64,000 bases of DNA from Ceratodon purpureus (taxonomy: Eukaryota; Streptophyta; Bryopsida; Pseudoditrichales; Ditrichaceae): the NCBI GenBank assembly GCA_014871385.1, contig CM026429.1:14681979-14745978 (forward strand). The letters are read 5' to 3'. Every line of letters starts with the position of its first letter. Position 1 is the stretch's first letter. The notes under the pieces were generated by a model, which was not told the DNA's origin, did not search any database, and saw only the letters and a program-made list of their open reading frames with translations. Positions 44,076 through 55,011 of the stretch are shown one piece after another. A program made the translations under genes and the position numbers.

Positions 44076-47060
44076 ATGGATCCGGATGAAGCGGTTGAAC
44101 CGGTTGAAGTGGTTGCTCCGGCTAGAGCCATTCCAAGACTCGGTACGAGAGAGTGGGCACCATGGTTTTCGATCAAGTTCCAGGAAGGGTCACTGTCACA
44201 TAAGGTAGCCCAATGTGTGTATTGCAGGACCAAGTTTTCGTACGTGAGGTCCAGGTGCTTTCAGCATTATGGTTGGGACCAGTCCAATCTCTCGAGGGTT
44301 TGCCAAAAGGCACCTACCGTAGTGAAGAGGAAGTTTCAGTTTTGCGCTGGAAAGATTCCCGGCCCTTTGACACAGGAGGAGGTGGATGGTATCAGGCCAA
44401 CGTTCCCCGCGTCAGTTCAACGTGGAACATCCAGTGCTTCCACACACGGCACTCTGTACGGTGGATCCGAACCCTCGTATAATGATTCCGAAGAGGACCG
44501 AAATGTCTCCAGTGTTGCACCTAGTAGGGCCGGTTCGAATACCACTAGGAGCTTGCGGCAACAGGACATGAGTGAAGTACTCCAGATCGCCAAGCGGAAG
44601 GAGCTGGACATGTTGTGGTCATCCTTCTTTTACGAAGCCAACGTCGCATTCAACGTGGCCAAGCACCCAGCATTTATTAAGGCGGTGAGCACAACCGCGG
44701 CTGCCGGATTTAACTACAGTCCTCCTTCCTATGACGCGATGCGAACAACGCACATCAAGGAAAAAAAGAAGTTAATCAAGGCAAAGATTGATGAACGTAC
44801 GAAAACCTCGACCGAGTTATACGGGGGTACCATATGCTCCGATGGCTGGGATAATGTGAATCGCCGACCGTTGATGAATGTCATGCTAGTATGTCCGGCA
44901 GGCGATGTATTTCTTGGGTCTGTTGATACGACTGGCGAGAAGAAGTCAATGGGATATATTGCCGGGGAGATGAAGAAATATATTCGAGAAATTGGCCCTC
45001 AGAATGTTGTCCAGATTTGCACGGACAATGCAGCCAACATGCTTGGCGCCATGGATAATATCCTGGAGGAGTTTCCTCACATGTACAAGCAGGGCTGTTG
45101 TGCCCATATTCTAGATCTTCTTATGGAGGACTGGGGCAAGGAAGTCTTTGTGAAGGATTTGGTCGCCAAGGCTAAACACGTGTGTCATTACATTCGGAGA
45201 CACCATGTTCCCATGGCCCTTTTCCGCAAATTTGAACCGAAGTTGTCCTTGGTGGTTCCCGCTGAAACCAGATTCGCTTGTAACTATCTGATGATAGAGC
45301 GCCTTATGGAGGTTAAATTTGCTTTGGAGCAAGTGGTCATGGCACAGGAGTGGTACGAGTATGTCGACGGTTTATTCAACCAAACCGAGGGGGTGCGTAA
45401 TCATGCACGCGCAAGCGTAGTGCGTCAAACAATTCGTGACGATGGGTTCTGGCATCAGTGTGACAACTTCACGCACCTAGTGAAACCAGCCCTAGTAGCT
45501 CTCAGGACCTTCGATGGAAGCCAGCCGGCAATGGGCAAGGCATGGATTACAATGAGCAACCTAAAGGATCACGTGTACAATCTCCGAGGATCCCCTTGCT
45601 TTTTCCCACCTGTCATGGCAACAAGGATGGAGCTGCGGTTCGATCGTAGATGGGACATGATGCATACCGATCTTCATTATGCCGCGGCGCTCTTGAACCC
45701 TTGGGTTAGAACGCATAAGGGCTTACAAGTCATAGGAGAAGCGAAGGCGGCTCTCAATCGGGTGTTTCGTCAGGTGGGTGGCCAAATGGGAATTCCATTT
45801 GGCGATCTAATGAAAGAGATGATCGAGTTCGACGAGGGACGTGGCCCTTACAGCCCCGAAGTGACCATCGATATCAGAGGTTTGAATCTGGAACCCCATC
45901 AATGGTGGCAGAGGATTGGAGGGGGACCATTGGCAGTCATTGCGAAGCGCATTTTATCTCAGGTCTGCTCCGCCTCATCGTGTGAACGGAATTGGAGCAT
46001 GTACTCGTTTGTCCACAACAAGGTACGCAACCGCCTGGGGTTAGAGAAGTCTGAGGCCTTGGTGTACATTTATACGAATAGCAGACTCCTCCGCGAACGC
46101 CCAAAGCCCAACCCCCTCAGATGGTACGAGAACAATGCATGGTCAGAGGAGTCGGATCCGGAGAGAGATCCAAGCGAAGAGGAAGGAGATGACGACGATC
46201 ATTACATACCAGTTGACCATGCAGGCAGTGGGGATGATGATGTCTGGGGACATGATAACATCGACGTTAACACGAATGGGCAAAACGACGGTAATGGCAA
46301 CGGACGCGGTGACCCTAACCGCAACAATCCGCGTGACCGCAACAACCACGACGATAACGGTGATGAGTACGACTTCAACAATGAACCAGAATATAACCAG
46401 GGAAACCCGGACATGAACATCTATGGAGACGAATTACCCACGCTCCCGGTATTTGATGAAGCGGCTAATGCAGAAGGAAGAGGCGCTCGTGACGAAAGAG
46501 ATGCTATTCCAGTCCAAATCAATCCTGAGAACAATGACGGGGTTGCAGATGATTCATCCAGCGAGGACCATCTAGGCAACGATGTCCATGCTGGCGATGA
46601 TGATGACGACAGTGACGAAGGGGGTGATGGAAGTCATGGACGGGCTGTAGATGGACCTCATTGGACCGGCCTCGTTAGTGGGGAGGGCAACTGGGGAACC
46701 GTTCCGGCACAAGGCGACTCAAGCTTGTTTCAAGAGATTCCTCCTGCTCACGAGAGAAGGACTGTGCACGCAATCCCCGCACAGACTGTGGCTCCATCGC
46801 AACCCACTGGTACGGGGGGTATCGAACCAGATACAATCGTGGATGGAAGCCTAGCTCAGAGGCCCACAAGTTCAATGGGCGCAAAAATAGCTCGACTCCT
46901 TAGATCATCAGCAGCGGCGAGGCCTCCACTCAATCGAGCTAGTGGTAGTCGGCGTGGTGCCTCCACCGCCAAGCTAGTCCCCCGTGGCGCCAGCTATAGA
47001 CGAAGCCGTACAGAATGTGGCCCAACGTGGTGCGAAGAAGTCCACAGCCAAAGTTGTTAG
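44076..47060 (+). CDS. hAT transposase (BED, DUF659, hAT-C), 994 aa
   Basis: Single exon from ATG 44076. N-terminal BED-like zinc finger about residues 25-85 (CVYC then a Cys/His pair). RNase H-like DUF659 core with SDGWD near 255 and CTDNAAN near 316, followed by GCCAHILDLL and RFACNYLMIERLM. C-terminal hAT dimerisation motif about 631-675 (SSCERNWSMYSFVHNKVRNRL). A long Asp/Asn-rich acidic tail follows, making it longer than usual hAT transposases (600-800 aa). The core frame is intact, so it is the likely mover of the 15.6 kb element. An overlapping +1 frame continues past its stop. Confidence 0.88.
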   Translation: MDPDEAVEPVEVVAPARAIPRLGTREWAPWFSIKFQEGSLSHKVAQCVYCRTKFSYVRSRCFQHYGWDQSNLSRVCQKAPTVVKRKFQFCAGKIPGPLTQEEVDGIRPTFPASVQRGTSSASTHGTLYGGSEPSYNDSEEDRNVSSVAPSRAGSNTTRSLRQQDMSEVLQIAKRKELDMLWSSFFYEANVAFNVAKHPAFIKAVSTTAAAGFNYSPPSYDAMRTTHIKEKKKLIKAKIDERTKTSTELYGGTICSDGWDNVNRRPLMNVMLVCPAGDVFLGSVDTTGEKKSMGYIAGEMKKYIREIGPQNVVQICTDNAANMLGAMDNILEEFPHMYKQGCCAHILDLLMEDWGKEVFVKDLVAKAKHVCHYIRRHHVPMALFRKFEPKLSLVVPAETRFACNYLMIERLMEVKFALEQVVMAQEWYEYVDGLFNQTEGVRNHARASVVRQTIRDDGFWHQCDNFTHLVKPALVALRTFDGSQPAMGKAWITMSNLKDHVYNLRGSPCFFPPVMATRMELRFDRRWDMMHTDLHYAAALLNPWVRTHKGLQVIGEAKAALNRVFRQVGGQMGIPFGDLMKEMIEFDEGRGPYSPEVTIDIRGLNLEPHQWWQRIGGGPLAVIAKRILSQVCSASSCERNWSMYSFVHNKVRNRLGLEKSEALVYIYTNSRLLRERPKPNPLRWYENNAWSEESDPERDPSEEEGDDDDHYIPVDHAGSGDDDVWGHDNIDVNTNGQNDGNGNGRGDPNRNNPRDRNNHDDNGDEYDFNNEPEYNQGNPDMNIYGDELPTLPVFDEAANAEGRGARDERDAIPVQINPENNDGVADDSSSEDHLGNDVHAGDDDDDSDEGGDGSHGRAVDGPHWTGLVSGEGNWGTVPAQGDSSLFQEIPPAHERRTVHAIPAQTVAPSQPTGTGGIEPDTIVDGSLAQRPTSSMGAKIARLLRSSAAARPPLNRASGSRRGASTAKLVPRGASYRRSRTECGPTWCEEVHSQSC

Positions 47061-47523
47061 GAAACCACCATCACAAGAACCCCGCGGAGGAACACGAAAG
47101 TCAAGCAAAAAAACTGGACCTGATCCCCTTCCATTCTATACAGGATACACTGAAGGGGGGCCTTCTTCTGGAACTGGGGTTGTTCGCACACGCATAAACT
47201 TTGAGGATGGCATCACAGCCATCGGTAATTCCGGAAAGGAGAGGCCTATGAAGCGCCTAGTAAGTGCCAGAGATGGCAATACGGGTGAAGTTTCCGTGCA
47301 AGTGCGCAATCTTACATCGGAGGTGGAAGGAGAGGTACAAGCTCCAGTGGTCGGAGCTCCTGAGGATGAAGGTGACAACGAGCACTCAGAGGAGGTAGAC
47401 CCCGATTGCGATGAGGCGCCAGATGACGAAGATGTGATAATCCGGCACGAATTGAGGCCCACTGTAGCTCGGAAAAGACAATCTTCACGCAAGAAGAAGC
47501 CCCGCAAAGCAAGGAGAGTCTAG
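46978..47523 (+). other. Overlapping +1 frame after the transposase stop
   Basis: Open from 46978 to the stop at 47523 with no ATG near its start. It encodes a Lys-rich then acidic then Lys/Arg-rich tail (ending KKKPRKARR). The 83-nt overlap with the transposase means a single frameshift, by mutation or programmed, would append about 155 residues. A splice alternative was not evident. Confidence 0.45.
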
Positions 47524-47857
47524 ACTGTGGTCACCTTTTTAGGGCATGAAGTAGCAGTAAATCTAAACATAAAATCTACCGGCTAAAAACCAAAAAAAAT
47601 ACTACGTTATTCTTAATGTTTTTTTTTTTTTTTTGGTAGCACCTTCTTATTACGTAGGCTTATACTGTTACTTAGAGTCAACCTAGTTCATTATCTCACA
47701 CTCGAAGGAATTGTATGGTTGTGCTCTGTATTAATTTTTGTGCGCTAAATGCGGTTAATATATCTCCATTGAGTAATTTCCCAGTGAATTTTTTTGGTAT
47801 TCTGTTCAATATACGAGTATACCGTAACCGAACCTGTACAGTGTATGTAACGCTGCC

Positions 47858-48238
47858 TATCCGGGCGCGTGCACTGGGACGGGCGCGTACAGGAAGGCGC
47901 CCGCAGGGGCACGGTGTCGGGCGCGTGCGCGGGGACGGGCGCGTGCACGGTCACGGGCGCGTACAGCGTGCTCGCGCGTACAGATAACCGGCGCGCGGAG
48001 GGGTACGGGCGCGAGCACGCGGGCACGGGCGCCTCCGGCGTCGGGCGCGCCCGATGTGGGCTGACGGGCGCGCACGTGGGCACGGGCGCGCAAACGCGGG
48101 CACGGGCGAGGGCAGTCCCCCGCGCGAACGCGGTGGACGGGCGCGTGCAGACGGGCGCATGCGGACGGGCGCGTGTGGAGGCCCTGTGCGCGCGCGTGTA
48201 CGCGCTTACGGGCGCGAACAGCCGAGGGGAGCATAAAA
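47858..48238 (+). promoter_or_regulatory. GC block and TATA-like box of the kinase gene
   Basis: Here the repeat reads GGGCGCG on the plus strand, the reverse orientation of the other blocks. It ends in GCATAAAAGG (CATAAAA 48232-48238), 178 bp before the ATG. Confidence 0.6.
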
Positions 48239-48415
48239 GGCGCCCCTTAACCCTTATTTTCTACTTTTCAAAGTCTCCTCTTCCAGGTGGCTCCTTGTCC
48301 TAGCCCGTGACTCCACGTGCTCTGCTTGGAACTGCAGGAAGTGGGAGCAACCAGATTGGGTGGGGGGGATCTTTTGGTTTTTTTTTTATTGTGTGTCCAG
48401 TTCATTATTCAAACT

Positions 48416-49984
48416 ATGTCGGTCTCTCGCGGATCCGGGAAACGCCCTGCCTACGTAGATCTTGATGCTCCTGTAGAGGATGTGATGGCAACCTCCACAG
48501 CACCGACCGTTACAGGCTCAAACCCGTCATCAAGCTCATCGGGAAAGAAGAACCGGAAGTCGGCGAGTGAGAGGGACCCGGACTACCCACCTCCTCGGTA
48601 CCAGGAATTCGTTAGAGAGCTAGCATTGGAGTGGTACGGATGTCGGAAACGGGAGATGATTACCCGTACGTACGTTGAGAAGGGGGAGACCGGAATTAAG
48701 GACTTAAAGACCCATTTGGAAGAGTATTTGTGGAAGAAGCTGGACCTTTCCGAGAGATATAATGATTGTATTCATTACTTTCATTTCCCTAAGTGGATGG
48801 AGCAAACAAATAACAACAAACACTACGAACATTGTGCATGTCTTTGAGTGTGTCAACAAGAAGCCAAAGGAGGGCTACTCGCGGGCGCAGAAGGAAGAGA
48901 TAGAGAAGCTCAAATATGTCCAGGATTCGTGCGCGAGATTCTCGAATAATAAGACGAGGGCGAGGCCATGGCTTGAAGCTGGACTGAAAAGCGCAATGGA
49001 GAAGTACTTGTGGGGAGCAGTGGTTGGAGTTCCGAGAGGGGTCAAGTTGGTTCCGCTGTCAGGCACAAAGGAAGGCGGTTATGGTAAAGTCCGAAAATTA
49101 CGTATTGTTGGCATGCAAACCATACCTGAGACTTGTGTCTTTGCGGGGAAGACGTCCAAGGCTCCTGACGAGACCCAGAAGCGGCACGAGACATCAATAG
49201 AAGCTATGGTTTGCAGAATTGACCATCCCGGCGTTATTAAGTTTTTGCGGTCAATGACTGGACGATGGAAGCCTACACGCTTTGGTGGAATGGGGATTGC
49301 CTGCAGAATTTTCTGCACAAGTTCAATTCAAATATCGGTGAGGGTACTCAGAACCGTAACATCCACAAGCAGATCGATATGCCCATGGAAACACGTGACC
49401 GTGTTAAGGCCTTCCGCACCCATAGGGCCAAGCTAGCTTGGGCACTCATCTGTATTATGGACCGGGTGCATAAGGGGTATTTGCAGCATAATGACATCTC
49501 CCCGGGAAATGTCTTGCTTCACTTCCCAGAGGATAAAGTGAGCGAGGTTTACATTGGAGTATGCGACTGGGGCCTTGCAAGTCGAGTGTGTGAGACAACT
49601 CCTTCAAGGTACGGTTACCCAAGTGATGAGGCGCGTACGGAAGCCTTCAAGGAACGTGGTAGTTTTGTGGCTCCGGAGTTGTGGTACACTTATGGTAAGC
49701 GAAATTCGGAGACCTCTTATGAAACTGTAAGGAGGAGACATCTATATACGCAGGCTGCCGATGCGTACTCGGTTGGAGTGGTAGCAAATAAGATTTGGGA
49801 TAACGAGGACGACTTCGACCTTTTCAAGGATACAGCGGGGAAGGCTAGATTTGCGGTGGCGTTGAAGGAGCTCACAAATCCCGATCCCAAGAGCCGCTCC
49901 ACCTTGCGTTTGGTCCACGCTACTCTAACAGCCCCTCCCTACAATTTCCAAATCCCAGAGTGTTGTTATCGCAAACATATTTAG
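48416..49984 (+). pseudogene. Protein kinase-like cargo gene with two frame shifts
   Basis: ATG 48416 (MSVSRGSGKR). The reading frame shifts by one between 48762 and 48847 and shifts back between 49265 and 49436, so three frames encode one kinase-like protein of about 520 aa. Motifs in order: Gly-rich loop (GTKEGGYGKV), Lys in FAGKTSK, Glu in the next helix (RHETSIEAM), HND in place of HRD with Asn (HNDISPGNVLL), DWG in place of DFG, then APELW. The HND-ISPGN pattern recalls fungal FunK1-type kinases. Catalytic residues are all present. Either two compensating indels or two very short unusual introns; no good GT-AG pair was found. Polyadenylation signal AATAAA at 50084. Confidence 0.62.
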
Positions 49985-50179
49985 AAGTAGGCAAGTAGTG
50001 ACAACAATGTGATATTCTCAGTTCTCCATAAGAGGGGACATTTTTTGTAAGTGGTTTACTGCCACAATTTTGCAAAACTTTTCAATAAACATTGCACTTC
50101 CCAATTGCCCTCTTCTGAAATACATGCCCTCTCTTGTCATTTATGATTTTGCCCGATGTCGCTCTTTCCCTACTAACCT

Positions 50180-50480
50180 GCAGCGCTCGCGCCCGACCGC
50201 CGGCGCCCGATGCAGCGCACTCGCCCAAATGCACGCGCCCGATCCAGGCTCGCGCCCACATGACCGCGCCCGATAAGTGTGCTCGCGACCGTCAACTGGA
50301 TCGCGCCCGCAGCGACGCTCGCGCCCGTTCGCAGGCGCACGCGCGCGACCGGAACGACGCACGCGCCCTCGCTCTCGCGCACTCCAGCGCGCGCCCGTGA
50401 CATCGCGTTCGCGCGGACGCTCGCGCCCGTCGTCCTGCTCGCGCCCACCCGCTCGCGCCCGTAATCGCGCTCGCGCCCGC
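50180..50480. repeat. GCGCCCG-rich block near the hAT right end
   Basis: Seventh block, oriented like the first, about 120-430 bp from the right terminus. With the 35160 block it flanks both ends of the hAT, though not as inverted copies. Confidence 0.6.
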
Positions 50481-50604
50481 ACTAATTCAGCGCTAGGTAA
50501 ATTCGTTTTACCCTTACAGTGAGTCAACTGGTCAACGCCCTTATGTGACGGACACGGGGGTCTGTCTTGTCACCATGACGGACTAACGGACTAACGGACG
50601 GTCG

Positions 50605-50631
50605 GTCCATTATGACAACCATGATCACGGA
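50605..50631. repeat. hAT right inverted repeat plus target duplication
   Basis: GTCCATTATGACAACCATG (50605-50623) is the perfect inverse of 35025-35043. It is followed by ATCACGGA (50624-50631), the second copy of the target duplication. Confidence 0.93.
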
Positions 50632-52518
50632 AGAACCAGATTGGATGGATACCCAAACTGAGCCTGGCCATGACTCATTCATTTTCACGGAGTATCAGAA
50701 GATCACTTATCCGTCAGCGCATCTGAAGGAATGCGGTTGGTACATCGAGTGTGCGAAGACTTTCTGCCCCGCCGAGGAGGAAGATCTGAAGAGACGACTA
50801 GGTGCCATCAACGCCACTCCGGAGGAAGTACCTGACGTCGAAGAGGCTGCACCGGAGGACCCGAAAGTTGGTCAGAGGAGAAAGAAAGCGCAGGCGCAGC
50901 TAGGAAGACGCGTAGCGCAGAGGACCACTGCCTCACAAGACGGTGGCACTGGTTCAGTTGCAGGGTCACCTGTTGATAACCGGAAAGGACAACGGTCCCC
51001 TAAATCTCCCAAGTCCCGACGTAGACTGGATGGACCTTCGCCATCAGGGAACTCCTCTGGGACAGATTTTACTCTGTCTCAGCCTGAGTTTCGACTGGTT
51101 GACGAACCGAAGGAGCTGGAGTACGATACTTTCGATTTGATCATGAATGGTATGATCAATAAGTCGATGTTCGATGCGGTGTACAAGTTCGCAAGCCAGT
51201 GCAATTATGGTAAATCCTGCCGGGTTTATGGGAGGAATCAGACGAAGGACGGAATGGTGGACCTTGTAGTAGCCCAGGTTCCGGACAACTCCCCGGTACC
51301 AGGCATATCAAGAACGGCCTCGGATGTCCCTAAGTGGAATGTCCTTGACAAGGACTGGTTCAAGAACACGTTCGTGTTTGCCCATACTTTCTTGCACGAT
51401 GATGGCGCCCTTGTCTTTGTTTACACTGACGATAACTCCACAAGAAAGACTATCAGGTCCTTTTGCCCAAGCCTTGGGTTCAAGATGTTCAAGGAGTGGA
51501 CCGGCTTCAACATACTGCCGCTTCGGGTTCCATCAAGGGTTGAGACCACTAATCTTTTTAGGGTGGGTCTTTATGTCAGATGCAATCCGGATCCCAGGGC
51601 AGCATCTCTCCCCACCGGCACTCGGAACTCTGCCTTCACTCTGAAGCCAACTCACAGTGGAGATATTGACGTTGTTAAGGGAAACGTCCTTATGAACTCG
51701 GCTAACGCCAAGACTGTGAAGATGAACGGCGATCGGCCTTGGCGTGGTCCTAAGGAACTTGATGAGTATTTCTGGGGCTGCCTTGTCTTGTCTTGCACAT
51801 CTCCTGGAGGCATTGTGGTTGACCTCACGGCGGGAACAGGTACGGCCTTTCAATCTTATGACATTGTCTTTCCCGTACTTCCAGATTGTAGTTTGCCTTA
51901 ATACTAACTCCCTACTTTGTCGACTTTTGTAGGCGACTCCATACAAGTCTGTCGCAATCGTGGCCGTCACATTGTCGCTATTGAGGAGGACGAGGACATA
52001 TTCAAGGAACTTCTTGCTCCGATGAGATCTGACTTGGTTCCCCGTGCACCTGCCGGGGACCATCACAGTGACCAAGATGACGATGACGACGACGACGACG
52101 ACGATGAAGAGGATCCTCTGATACAGCTTGCAGAAGAAGATCTGGCTTACCATCCTCCGGAAATCCGACCGAAGGGCAGGCAGTGAGTGTAGTCGTCAGG
52201 TCTCGTATTAGACAGCAATTTTGAACATTTTTTGAATCTAACAGTCAGGCTTAGAATCGTCTTTTCTCAGATACTGCCTTCGTATGCAGAGTCGCCCGAG
52301 TTCCCTTGTCGCCGGTAGCTACGTTCTTCCGCATGCCTGTTTACGCTGAGCAGGCAGCAAGACACCAGGCTGCATTACCTTCCCCAAAGGAACGAAAGAC
52401 GAAGCGGAGATATGACCAGGCAGTTAAGGAGTACCTACATCTGGAGGCTGCTGTTGATAATACATTGGATCTAGGTGACGAAGACTCAGACTATTTTGAT
52501 ATTTACCGTCGATATTAA
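50624..52518 (+). pseudogene. ParB-like / DNA methyltransferase-like gene, family B, 3' part
   Basis: Continuation of the gene from 30454: rest of exon 6 to 51839, exons 51933-52182 and 52290-52518. It starts in frame (EEPDW) with exon 6 upstream of the hAT and aligns with A through HLKECGWYIECAKTF. Motif I appears as PGGIVVDLTAGTG/GDS, then GRHIVAIEED. The motif IV position reads AQVPDN, not DPPY. An Asp run (about 52078-52106) and the tail RRYDQAVKEY...LEAAV match A's RKYDGRVLNF...IEAEV. The last acceptor (TATGCAG, 52283-52289) was chosen because it keeps the frame. Cut off from its start, it is non-functional now. Confidence 0.82.
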
Positions 52519-53029
52519 GACCAAACTATTTTATTGACACCAATATTTACTTAGTTTAAAATTTTGGTATTGCTGTAAAAATTTAAAAATATAAATTTAA
52601 AGAGGAAAGGAGGGTTATGTGAATCATGATTATTGAACCAGTTAGTCATGATTATGTTGGTTACTGTCCTATGTTGTACCATTCCTTGTTGCATAGGTAT
52701 CCCATTAACCCATCTCCATTGGATTCCATTCTTCGAATTTTTGAATTCCAATTCTTCCCACACTTCCTATCTTTCCAATTTCTGAATTCCCCTCCCTCCC
52801 TACTACCAAAGTTCTCATACACCGGGAGACGCCAAACAGTGGAGGGGAAACAATTTAAAAATTTAAATAAAATGAGAAGTAGAACCCCCTTCTCAAAGAA
52901 GAAAAATTACAAATAAAACAAAAAAACAAAAAAAAGAAAAGAAAAGAAAAAACAAAAACAGTGAATCACAAAGACACCCAAGAGTTAAGATTTTTTTAAA
53001 AAAAAAAAAAAAAACATAGAGCCGGGACA
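52519..53029. other. AT-rich spacer, right arm of B
   Basis: No gene. Contains A-rich stretches including a near-pure A run (about 52997-53014). Confidence 0.45.
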
Positions 53030-54230
53030 CCCACTGGGAGAGAGGGAGAGGGAAAGGGAGAGGGACAGGGACAGGGAGCGAGGGAGAGGGAGAGGGACAG
53101 GGAGTGAGGGAGAGGGAGAGGGATAGGGAGTGAGGGAGAGGGAGAGGGACAGGGAGTGAGGGAGAGGGAGTGGGAGAGGGACAGGGAGTGTGGGAGAGGG
53201 AGAGGGACAGGGAGTGAGGGAGAGGGAGTGACCGCGAGGGAGATGGAGAGGGACAGGGAGTGAGGGAGAGGGAGAGGGGGAGGGAGAGGGAGAGGGACAG
53301 GGAGTGAGGGGGAGGGAGAGGGAGAGGGACAGGGAGTGAGGGAGTGGGAGAGGGACAGGGAGTGTGGGAGAGGGAGAGGGAGTGGGAGTGAGGGAGAGGG
53401 ACAAGGGGAGGGACAGGGAGAGAGAGGGAGAGGGACAAGGGGAGGGACAGGGATAGAGGGAGAGGGAGAGGGAGAGGGACAGGGAGTGAGGGGGAGGGAG
53501 AGGGAGAGGGACAGGGAGTGAGGGAGTGGGAGAGGGACAGGGAGTGTGGGAGAGGGAGAGGGAGTGGGAGTGAGGGAGAGGGACAAGGGGAGGGACAGGG
53601 AGAGAGGGAGAGGGACAAGGGGAGGGACAGGGAGAGAGGGAGAGGGAGAGGGAGAGGGAGAGGGACAGGGAGAGAGGGAGAGGGAGAGGGACAAGGGGAG
53701 GGACAGGGAGAGAGGGAGAGGGAGAGGGAGAGGGGGAGGGACAGGGAGAAGGAGAGGGAGTGACCGCGAGGGAGAGGGAGAGGGACAGGGAGTGAGGGAG
53801 AGGGAGAGGGAGAGGGACAGGGAGTGAGGGAGTGGGAGAGGGACAGGGAGTGTGGGAGAGGGAGAGGGAGAGGGAGAGGGACAGGGAGAGAGGGAGAGGG
53901 AGAGGGACAAGGGGAGGGACAGGGAGTGAGGGAGTGGGAGAGGGACAGGGAGTGTGGGAGAGGGAGAGGGAGTGAGGGAGAGGGACAAGGGGAGGGACAG
54001 GGAGAGAGGGAGAGGGACAAGGGGAGGGACAGGGAGAGAGGGAGAGGGAGAGGGAGTGGGGGAAGGACAGGGAGAGAGGGAGAGGGAGAGGGAGAGGGAG
54101 AGGGAGAGGGACAGGGAGTGAGGGAGAGGGAGAGGGACAGGGAGAGGGAGTGACGGCGCGGGAGAGGGAGAGGGAGAGGGAGCGGGAGTGACCGCGAGGG
54201 AGAGGGACAGGGAGAGGGACAGGGGTCGGG
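53030..54230. repeat. GA-rich minisatellite
   Basis: About 1.2 kb of GGGAGAGGGAGAGGGACAGG / GGGAGTGAGGGAGAGGG variants, with higher-order units of roughly 180-300 bp punctuated by GTGACCGCGAGGG. Every 5-6 bases there is a GGG on the plus strand, so G-quadruplex or triplex potential is high. Pro/Ser/Leu open frames opposite it are artefacts. Confidence 0.92.
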
Positions 54231-54369
54231 AGTCGCGTCGGGACAGGGAGACGGGGGGGGGGTAGGGAAGGAGGGTGGGTGGTCTTCCAAAAAAAGTGTG
54301 TCTCGGAACTCTCTTAGACCCAGGAGGGGGGGGCCTGCCGATTCCCACAGAGAGTACTATGTGGGGGAA

Positions 54370-54690
54370 GGGTTCCTCGGGAGCCCAAGGGGACTCCTTG
54401 TCCCCCGTCGCGGCGGGACTCCCTGTCCCTGCTCGCGGCGGGACTCTTTGTCCCGCGTCGCGGCGGGACTCCCTGTCCCTGCTCGCGGCGGACTCTTTGT
54501 CCCGCGTCGCGGCAAGAGTCGGGGCTCGCGGCTGGGGAGTCGGGAGTCGGGAGTCGAGAGTCGGGAGTGGGGACTCGGGTCTCGGGACTCGGGTGTTGGG
54601 CCTCGGGACTCAAGACTCGGGACTCGGGACTTGGGACTTGGGACTTGGGACTCGGGTCTCAGGACTCGGGTCTCGGGACCCGTTTAATTT
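54370..54690. repeat. Short GC-rich repeats
   Basis: About 58-bp repeats of CGCGGCGGGACTCCCTGTCC / CTCTTTGTCCCGCGTCGCGG (54405-54520), then CGGGACTCGGGTCT-type 10-14-mers to about 54680. Confidence 0.7.
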
Positions 54691-55011
54691 ACAGAACCAA
54701 AGCATAAATAAGAATAAAAAAATAGAAGTAAAAACATTAAACAAATAGCATAATAAAGGGAAAGAAAAGGAAATTAAAATCAATAAATTAAAGATTAAAA
54801 TGATCAAAAAATTTAAGATTAAAGACATAACAACTTTAAGGTTGTCGTTATAACTCGCATTTATAGTACTTACAAAATGGTACACGGTTTTCAAAAACCT
54901 CTACAAAAGGGCGTTGAACCTGCCAAAGAGGCGCCACTCCGCTAAACAACACGGTACCTCAATAATTTGCACACATTCCTAGCCAATTTCTAGGCTACCA
55001 CCTACAAATGT
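54691..55011. other. AT-rich spacer, nothing recognised
   Basis: A-rich simple sequence, then mixed DNA containing one GGTACC (about 54954). No gene. Confidence 0.4.

Larger units (their letters stand above)
35025..50623. mobile_element. 15.6 kb cargo-carrying hAT transposon
   Basis: Perfect 19-bp inverted repeats CATGGTTGTCATAATGGAC at 35025-35043 and 50605-50623, flanked by a perfect 8-bp duplication. GGACGG repeats follow both ends. It contains a hAT transposase and three cargo genes on the plus strand, seven GCGCCCG-rich blocks and a 142-bp T-rich tandem array. It is far longer than typical hAT elements (2-6 kb). Confidence 0.93.

Noticed and set aside
52893..54348. 450-465-aa Pro/Ser/Leu frames opposite the GA minisatellite
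   Set aside because: Low-complexity translation of GGGAGA repeats on the minus strand.
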